This document shows positions 57,377 to 64,000 of a stretch of DNA of 64,000 nt, piece by piece; positions within the stretch are counted from its first letter, which is position 1; each line of letters begins with the position of its first letter. This stretch comes from Apus apus. Taxonomy: Eukaryota > Chordata > Aves > Apodiformes > Apodidae. Under the pieces are notes generated by a model. The model saw nothing but the letters and a program-made list of their open reading frames with translations, had not been told where the DNA came from and did not search any database. Where the stretch lies: positions 59,024,405 through 59,088,404 of the forward strand of contig NC_067312.1 of NCBI RefSeq assembly GCF_020740795.1. The letters are read 5' to 3'. Both the position numbers and the translations under genes were made by a program.

Positions 57377-59624
57377 AGCTTGCCCTTGAAGGCCTGTTAC
57401 ACCCCCATTAGCTACAGTTTTTGCTTGAATTGTTCCCTCAGCTGTTGCTATTGCACAAGGTAAAGACGGTGTCAGCCCACAGTTGTAGGAACATCACCTC
57501 TGCAGCCAAAAAAACTCAGTGGCCTGGGGTGCAGGAGGTAAGGCCAAGCATTTCTGGTGCTGCTGCCACAGGACAAGAAACACAGGGCTGTATCCAGAAG
57601 TAGGGCCTTCTCCAGCTGGCCTGGCTCCACACTGGAACAATTCAGAGAGTAATTAACACCAAGCACAATTCCCTTGCCTATCTCTCAGATTGTGCTCCTA
57701 TCACAGGTAGTAGCCTTGGCTTCCCTACCTGTCCCTTTTAGCAGAGGCACCTGTCTGCACTGGAGTTTCATGCATTGATGTCTGGGGCACACATATGCCC
57801 TCAGAGATCTTGAAAGCAGGCTGGTGACTTGGAGAGTTGCAGAAATTAGGTAAGCCACCTCTGGCCTGGCCTTGCTGCTCCTTCTCTCCCCCAATGTCTT
57901 CAGTAATCCCAGCAGATGGAAAAAAAATAAAGTCCAAGGTAAAACAGACACAGCGAAATGCAAGGAGCAGCATGTGGCATGCATCTTGCTGTGCATCATT
58001 GCTTTTCTGGTCCCAGGAGTGCAGGGAGGGCTTGATAAACTCAGACACTTCATTACAAACAACAGGACAAAGATTTATTTCCATTACAAGTGAAGTAGAA
58101 GAGTAAATACAAAAAAAATTTAAAAAAAATCCAATACATAATGAAATATTCTCCTAGGTTATAACAATCCAGGTCTTCCTCAAAGTCAGTGTGGGGCCTG
58201 ACCATAACAGAACTCCAGCAGAACAGGAACCACCACTGCTCTGTCCTTCAAGGAATGATGAGCACTTTCAAGGCTCTTCTCTCTTCACATCAGTGCTTAC
58301 ACAGTGTTTCCTACAGGGTTATAACCCAAACCTATTGGACTCATATCCCAAAAATCAAAGGACTAATCTGAAAGTTCGACTAACTTTGCTAAAAGGAAGG
58401 CCCTCACATATTTACAATAAACTTCCAGAAATCAACATTTTCTTTATTCTGGATGGTGCTTGAGTATTACAAGCAAAGTGCCAGCCAAAAATACATTGAG
58501 ATCCAAATGTTTAACATATCCCCATGGCACAAGTATACACTCAGATCATCTAACATATCCCTGTGGCATATCCCCATATCCTCACAGACAGGCCCAACCC
58601 CACAGGTCCCCAAGGATGTGACAACCATGTCTTCCTCAGCCAGTGGTCACGCAGTTGCATGGGCCACATAGCCACACGCCCAAGCACAGGGGTAGCACAT
58701 CCCGCTGCCAGAAGGTGGAGCCTGGTCAGACCTGTAGTGTTCAGCCCATCCTTTGTGTGTCAGCCAGAGAGGTTGCCATAGCCCACCAGTGCGGGCGGGA
58801 AGGGATCTCTGGAGTCTCCAGGCCTGCCACAAGCAGGAGGCTGAAGTACTGTCAGCGCTAGGACAGGGCAGGTATAACTATGTCTGTCTCCATCTCAAAA
58901 ACCCCAAGGACAAAGACCCGACTTAGATGCAGAGTCCCTTAAAGGGTGACTACAGTTCTTCATTGAACACAAAGCTCTTGCCCCGAGTTTCCAGCTGCGC
59001 ATGGCTGAAATTTAAACAGTTTGTGGCCATGTGTCTTAGGTCCTTGATGAAAGAGGCTCATCACTGCAGCTGCTGCAGGAAGTATACTATCTAGGTATGT
59101 CTGGATTCCCTAGTTTGTAGGTATAAAAGATCTGGAGAGAAGTAAGAACAAGCATCTAGACCTTATCTGCAAAAAACACACAACTGAACCATCTCAATTC
59201 ATGCCTTCTAAGTCATAAAGATCTATCATGTGTGTTCTCCAGACACTAAGGTTTGCTCTCTTACCTTGCTACAGATGCCACCTGACGCCAGGAGCAGCTT
59301 ACACAAGACCTGTGTGCTGTACTGGTGAGCTCTTTTTCTTAGATTGAACCTTAGACTAGCACCAGGGCTAGAGCACAGGATAAAACAAGGCTGAAGCAAT
59401 GGGGAACAAGGGCCAGAAGATAACTGTTCCTACAGTTCCTACAGAAAGAAAACCTTAAGAAGCAGAACAGTTCCTCTCCCAGCTATCCACAAACCAGAAA
59501 GAGGTCAGATTGACTTGCTAGCAGAGGGATGTAGTGCACTCCTTGCAGGCAACAAAAGCAGAGAGTCAGGAGGCAGCTGTTAAAAAACTAAGAGCTGGCA
59601 CAGCCAGGTCTACAGCTTCTCTTC
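57377..59624. other. Intergenic sequence, no gene recognised
   Basis: The plus strand carries TTTATT at about 58074, i.e. AATAAA on the minus strand, but no minus-strand coding exon upstream of it was found. Confidence 0.45.
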
Positions 59625-59984
59625 CAGCTGGTGAAGGGAGAATTCAGGAGAGGAACTAGCAAGGCTGCCAAGGAGACCTGCCCTGGGGATGAGGCAGCCC
59701 AGCCACAGAAAGAGGACTCTGCTCTCTCCAGGATGGAAGCAGCATCCAGATGCACCAGGACCAGGAAAGATGTCAAAAGAGACAACGCAGTTATGCAGGA
59801 CAGGAAGCGAGGAAGGGAAAAATCTGACTCACCTGACCACATCAAGGATTTGAATGAGGCCTACACTCGCTGCTTGTGTGCCCCACTGATGGCAGCACAA
59901 ATTCCCTGGCTCAGCAGTTTCCTGCAGTACCACAAAAAGGTCCAGATGGACACAGAGCAGCAGTACCAGGCCAGCCTCAGCTGA
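59625..59984 (+). other. Unassigned plus-strand open frame preceded by an acceptor-like site
   Basis: After the sequence CTTCTCTTCCAG the frame stays open for about 119 codons to a TGA at 59982. The product is highly charged, with KDVKRDNAVMQDRKRGREKS and a hydrophobic-acidic end. It could be a terminal exon of an unannotated transcript. No family is recognised and no partner exon is proven. Confidence 0.2.
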
Positions 59985-60384
59985 CCAGCCCAGGTGTCAT
60001 TCCCCAGATGGCATCCTGATCACTCCAAGAGATGGAGAGGTGCTTTGAATCCGACACCCATTTCCTACCTCAGAGTCCCATGGAAGGCAGCCACACATCT
60101 TCTCCTGTCCACCTACTGCAGAGGTCTTGAGCATCCTTCACCCCAAACTGTGCTGTGGAAACACAAAACCACCATCCTCCTCCATTCCATTTCTCCATTT
60201 CCTTCCTCTCATGTCCCACTCTGGATACTTAGCACCCATGGAAGACAAGGAACCTGCCTCTACACAAATTTCATCCTGCTGAGAACCTCATCTGAAAAAT
60301 CCTTCACAGACAGAAAGTACAAGTGTCCTCCTGGGATAAAAGCTCTCTGCAGCTGTTCATAGCAGCAGGACAAGAGACTGTAGA

Positions 60385-60605
60385 CATGAAATGAGACTAG
60401 AGAGGTGCTGAATAGATACGAGGAGAAACTCCTCCCAGATGAGGACAGTCAAGTTGCTCAAAGAGTTTGTGCTGACTCCATCCCTGGAGGTTGTCAGGAC
60501 ACAACTAGATAGCTGGTCTAACTCATATCTGACCCTGCCTTAAGCACAGGTCAGAACAGAAACTTCCCAAAGGTCTCTTCCAACCTGAGTTGTACTATGA
60601 TCTGT
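60385..60605 (+). mobile_element. CR1 3'-end fragment
   Basis: GTGCTGACTCCATCCCTGGAGG, CAACTAGATAGCTGGTCTAA and GGTCTCTTCCAACCTGAGTT are typical of the CR1 3' UTR on the plus strand, ending in a decayed tail (GTACTATGATCTG). Confidence 0.8.
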
Positions 60606-61135
60606 ACCCTTTCGTGGTGAGAGGGACTCTGGTGTATGTGTACCCCCTTTGTTCTTCCAAATCTGCTGAGACTCTGGCTGCACTTTCCACCTACTCCTCC
60701 CTAATTGAGGCCAAACCAGACTGCAGTCCCCCTCTCCAACCTCCTCCTGGTCTTGGTCATACAGGCTGCCACCTCCACAGGAAAAAGGAGAGTGATAAGG
60801 AGGTCTGGACAGTAGCAGGGTTACATTTGCTCCCTCCAGGCTCACAGCCCCAGGCAGAGTCCTAGGCATCCACCACCTCTCTGGGCCCATTCTGGGATGG
60901 CAGGATCTGTTCGGAGGGATTTGCCTTAGTTTCCCCATGGATCTATTTGCAGACCTGTGCTTCTCACAGCCATTCCTGTCAGTTGTCCCCTCTCCAAGTT
61001 TTCCTCTAGCCTATTTTTCCATTCAAAGAAGGCTTGAATGGGGAGCAACTGAAGATAAAGAGGCACCATGTCTTGCCTCTTTCACTTGTTTCAGGAAGAA
61101 AAGTTCCCACCCTCCCCCAAACCCCCAGATGCTGA

Positions 61136-61141
61136 TTTATT
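61136..61141 (-). terminator. FOXE1: Candidate polyadenylation signal of FOXE1
   Basis: AATAAA on the minus strand, about 940 bases downstream of the FOXE1 stop. It is the first perfect hexamer noticed in that direction; a variant signal nearer the stop is possible. Confidence 0.45.
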
Positions 61142-62082
61142 TAGGCTATAGTCGGTGTGATCTTAGGATCGAAGTAATTTAGGAGCTAAGGACCTCCATA
61201 AACCTCTGGACCAGCCTTCCAGAGAAAGCAGGTCCAAATTCCATGTTGGAGTTAACTCCAGAGACAGATCAGGTCACTCCAGCTCTGTCCAGTCAAGTTG
61301 GGAAGACCTTCAAGGTCAGAGTTCCCACAGCTTCACTTGGTCCCTCTTCCAGAGGCTGAGCATGCTTATGGTAAAAGCTTTTACACTTTCAGTCCCGCTA
61401 TTCTGCCACCTCTACCGCAGACAGTATGACCCCTGGAGAGATCTGACTTGCTGTGTTCGGCTGCAATCTCAGCATCCAAACCTTCCCCCAGCCCTGGTCA
61501 TGCTGTTGGTGCAAAGTCTGGGACTAAGTCGATAGCCCTGTGCAGCATCCCGGACAGGTCATGAGGTTAGTGCCACCACATCCTGCTTTTACAAGCTTTG
61601 ACTGCACGGGGCTGGGCAATGCCCTCTCCTGCCTCCCTCCTCCTCAGCCCCAGCAGACGTTTTGTTCTGTAAATTAAACCATCAACAGCAGAGAGATTTT
61701 TAAAAGTGAGATGTTCCTGGATAGATCAAGTGGCCCATTTAGGTTCGGGAAAAGGGAGCCTGCCGTGAAGCTTTGAGCCCCTGACTCAGGAAAGGCAGTA
61801 GAAAGGAAAGGGCTGTTTGCCCCATCCAGGCACTTGGGAGCCCCTAGGGCTTCTTTGGTGAGAGCAGACAGGGCTAGGCAGGGTCCCCAGGCCCCCACGG
61901 CTGGTGGTGGCACTCATCGCCGGGAGGCCTGGGCAGGTGGGAAGATGTGGAGGCAAAGCCCAAGGTCCTCCGGCATTTTCCTGGGCGGCTGGGGACCCAG
62001 CAGCGTCGGACAAGCCCCGCAGCCCATCCTTCTCCCGGGCTTCGGGTCGCGCCGTCGGGCCGCCTGGCCTCCCCGGGCTGGG

Positions 62083-62949
62083 TCAGAGCGCCGGGACGAA
62101 CCTGTCGGGGCCGCCGGGGTAGGCGCCGTGCCGCGGTCCAGGCTCGGCGGGGCACAGCTGCCCTCCGGCGCCGTAGGCGTGGGGCAGCGGCGGGAAGGGC
62201 GCGGGGGAGCGGCGGCCGTAGAGCCCGGCCGGGGCTGGCGGCGAGGCGGGCAGCACGATGCGCCCCGACGGTGCGTACAGCTGCGCCGGGCCGCCCGGCG
62301 CGTAGGGCCCGGGGGCGGTGGGCAGCGGGGCGTAGGCGTGGGGCAGGGCGGCGGTGCAGCCCTGCGCGGGGTAGGAGGCGGCGAAGGCGCAGGAGGCGGC
62401 GGCGGGGGCCGGGGGCAGGTCGGCGGCGGGCGGCGGTGCGGGCAGCGGGAAGAGGCGGCAGGGCGCTGCGGGGCGCTCGGCGAGAAAGGCCGGGTAGGTA
62501 GAGAGGTCGCTGCGCTTGAAGCGCTTCCTGCGGCGGAGGAAAGAGCCGCTCTCGAACATATCGCGGGCGTGGGGGTCCAGCGTCCAGTAGTTGCCCTTGC
62601 CGGGGCGGCCGGGCTCCCGCGGCACCTTGACGAAGCAGTCGTTGAGGGTGAGGTTGTGGCGGATGCTGTTCTGCCACTTACGGGGGCTGTCGCGATAGAA
62701 GGGGAAGCGCTCGGTGATGAAGCGGTAGATGCCTCCCAGCGTCAGCCGCCGCTCGGGCGCCTGCCCGATGGCCATGGCAATAAGGGCTATGTAGCTGTAG
62801 GGCGGCTTGTCCCGCTCCGCCGGGCGCTTGCGCCGCCGCCGCCCGCCCCGCGCCCCCGCCGCCGCTTCTTCCCCCGGCGGCGCCGCGTCTGCCTTCAGCG
62901 GCGGGGGCGGCGGCGGGGGGCCCGGCGGCAGCCGGCTCTCGGCGGTCAT
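62083..62949 (-). CDS. FOXE1: FOXE1, forkhead box E1 (thyroid transcription factor 2)
   Basis: A single-exon gene encoding 288 residues. The forkhead domain is at 48-141 ([20 protein letters not shown] onward), with the recognition helix [13 protein letters not shown] at 94-106 and the basic wing RRRKRFKR at 139-146. Assignment to FOXE1 rests on the start MTAES, the post-forkhead SDLSTYPA, and the end [12 protein letters not shown] (human YPGGIDRFVSAM). The start at 62949 was chosen for MTAES; the frame continues upstream only through GC-rich leader. Human FOXE1 is 373 residues and has a polyalanine run after the forkhead domain; that run is absent here. Family knowledge: FOXE1 is a DNA-binding pioneer-type factor for thyroid, palate and foregut development. 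HEMGN lies near FOXE1 in mammals too, supporting orthology. Confidence 0.95.
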   Translation of the reverse strand: MTAESRLPPGPPPPPPPLKADAAPPGEEAAAGARGGRRRRKRPAERDKPPYSYIALIAMAIGQAPERRLTLGGIYRFITERFPFYRDSPRKWQNSIRHNLTLNDCFVKVPREPGRPGKGNYWTLDPHARDMFESGSFLRRRKRFKRSDLSTYPAFLAERPAAPCRLFPLPAPPPAADLPPAPAAASCAFAASYPAQGCTAALPHAYAPLPTAPGPYAPGGPAQLYAPSGRIVLPASPPAPAGLYGRRSPAPFPPLPHAYGAGGQLCPAEPGPRHGAYPGGPDRFVPAL

Positions 62950-63015
62950 GCAGTCGTCGGGGCGGCCCCGGGCCGAGCCGAGCCGAGCCGAAGAGGCGCA
63001 CCTCCTTGCCGCCCT

Positions 63016-63025
63016 GGCTTTTATG
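63016..63025 (-). promoter_or_regulatory. FOXE1: TATA-like element of FOXE1
   Basis: CATAAAAGCC on the minus strand, about 70 bases upstream of the ATG, would place transcription start near 62985-62995. Confidence 0.5.
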
Positions 63026-63360
63026 CGGCTGTGTCCGGCGGCTCCGCGCCCGGGCGGCCGGCACTCCCCCTGCAACGCCCCGCAGCCCGGGAGGCGCGGG
63101 CAGGGCCGGGCGTGCTGCCGTCGCCGCCTCAGGCAGGGGCAGCGCCCTTCCCCGGCACCCCCCACCCTTTCTCGACCCCCGCCCGCGGTCCTTGTCCCGG
63201 TGCCGCCGCCGCGAGCGCGGAGCTCCGAGGGACCGGCCGGCAACGAGCGGATCGGGGAGGTCTGCGGGATCCTGGTGCGGGTGTCCCGGCACGGGCACTG
63301 CTAGTGCTTCTCCCCATGGGGCTCGGCGCCTTCCTGGGGCTGGCTCGGCTGTCAGCCGGC

Positions 63361-63382
63361 GGTGAGGTGAGGTGAGGTGAGG
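63361..63382 (+). repeat. (GGTGA)n short tandem repeat
   Basis: Four GGTGA units about 410 bases upstream of the FOXE1 start. Confidence 0.85.
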
Positions 63383-63440
63383 GGCCGCTGCCGTCGGAGG
63401 GCATTCTGCCGGTCCGTGGCACAGGGCAGCCGGCTCCGGA

Positions 63441-64000
63441 GCCCTACTCTCCTTCGCGATAGAAGCAAATTCAATGTGCAAAAAACCCGGTGGCCGATCT
63501 ACGTGGGGAGAGAGAGTAAGCATGGGCTTAGGCAGCACAATTTGCTGCTTGAAGTGCACACCGAGTGAGACTCTCACCTCCAGTACCCAGCTGTGATTCA
63601 GCACAGAGCTGGACTCCCGTGCCCCTGATTTATTCCTGATCTCATGGAACATGCTCCCTCCAAAGAGGAAGGAGGCCAGGCTCTCCATTGGGTACTGCTG
63701 GGACATACTGACCTGCCAGCTCCCTCCTGCCTCCTTGAATGCTTATGGCTGAGGGTTAGACTGTGGATCAGAATGGGTTCCGTGAGTGTGCCCAACTGGT
63801 GAGGAACTTATGCCCAAGATTCATATCTTCTCTGCACCCACCTGCAGGGCTGGGAGCTGTCTCGTTGCCTGCTGGCATGGTGATCCTTGGGAGCCAGAGG
63901 ATACAGGGGATGACAGGAGGTCCTAGAGATGGGATGGAAAGTATTGGCGTATGGAGGTGTGCACAGGGATGTGTGTGCATGGGAGGGTGAGCACACACAA
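63441..64000. other. Sequence upstream of FOXE1, no gene recognised
   Basis: Composition returns to average. No exon or repeat was recognised up to the window edge. Confidence 0.6.

Larger units (their letters stand above)
62000..63440. promoter_or_regulatory. FOXE1: CpG island covering FOXE1 and its promoter
   Basis: Dense CpG and GC over the whole coding exon and about 500 bases upstream. This is usual for developmental regulators and explains the many long spurious frames here on both strands. Confidence 0.88.

Noticed and set aside
58600-58700. Possible third copy of the 51.9/53.9 kb direct repeat (shared GCATGGGCC phrase)
   Set aside because: Only about 25 bases are similar and the rest does not align by eye.
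61834-63375. A 513-codon plus-strand frame and other long frames over FOXE1
   Set aside because: They lie antisense or in another frame of the GC-rich FOXE1 exon, with Arg/Gly/Ala-rich products and no family features.
1-64000. CRISPR arrays, operons, riboswitches or an exotic bacterial system
   Set aside because: The window is vertebrate nuclear DNA with spliced genes and CR1 elements; no regularly spaced repeats or bacterial-type gene clusters were found.

Overview
The window looks like a piece of an avian genome, most likely from the Z chromosome. The evidence is vertebrate split genes with GT/AG introns, many 3'-end fragments of CR1 retrotransposons carrying the bird-type ATTCTATG tail, and close protein likeness to bird B4GALT1. 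Nothing prokaryotic, no CRISPR array, no tRNA or rRNA gene, and no intact retrovirus was seen. The species cannot be named from the sequence.

Four recognisable genes are present. (1) B4GALT1, minus strand: coding exons 3, 2 and 1 at 1364-1551, 8613-8848 and 21149-21419, with a CpG-island promoter at about 20.7-21.8 kb. Exons 4-6 lie beyond the left edge. (2) SPINK4, plus strand, four short exons from 33771 to 36746: a secreted 87-residue Kazal inhibitor with a TATA box and a polyadenylation signal. (3) HEMGN (hemogen), plus strand, exons at 44015-44096, 47258-47351, 47827-48125 and 49265-49374: a nuclear blood-lineage regulator with paired GATA sites upstream. In chicken it has been proposed as a Z-linked male sex-determination factor. 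(4) FOXE1, minus strand, a single-exon forkhead gene at 62083-62949 inside a CpG island, with no polyalanine tract.

The remaining sequence is introns and intergenic DNA. 21.8-33.7 kb holds a CTCF-like motif and CR1 copies just upstream of SPINK4. 36.9-43.8 kb holds more CR1 and is where a human 9p13-type block (B4GALT1-SPINK4) meets a human 9q22-type block (HEMGN-FOXE1). 49.5-61 kb holds a two-copy direct repeat, an orphan CpG island with a second CTCF-like motif, a signal-peptide-bearing open frame ending in a consensus splice donor, and some unassigned open frames. TRMO, which sits between HEMGN and FOXE1 in human, was not found by eye.

The genes do not form a pathway: B4GALT1 is a Golgi enzyme, SPINK4 a secreted inhibitor, and HEMGN and FOXE1 nuclear regulators. 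The most interesting leads are the HEMGN locus (promoter, an extra phase-compatible open frame, a coding PQP repeat), the synteny junction, the Leu P1 residue of SPINK4, the single start of B4GALT1, and the 50-60 kb interval.
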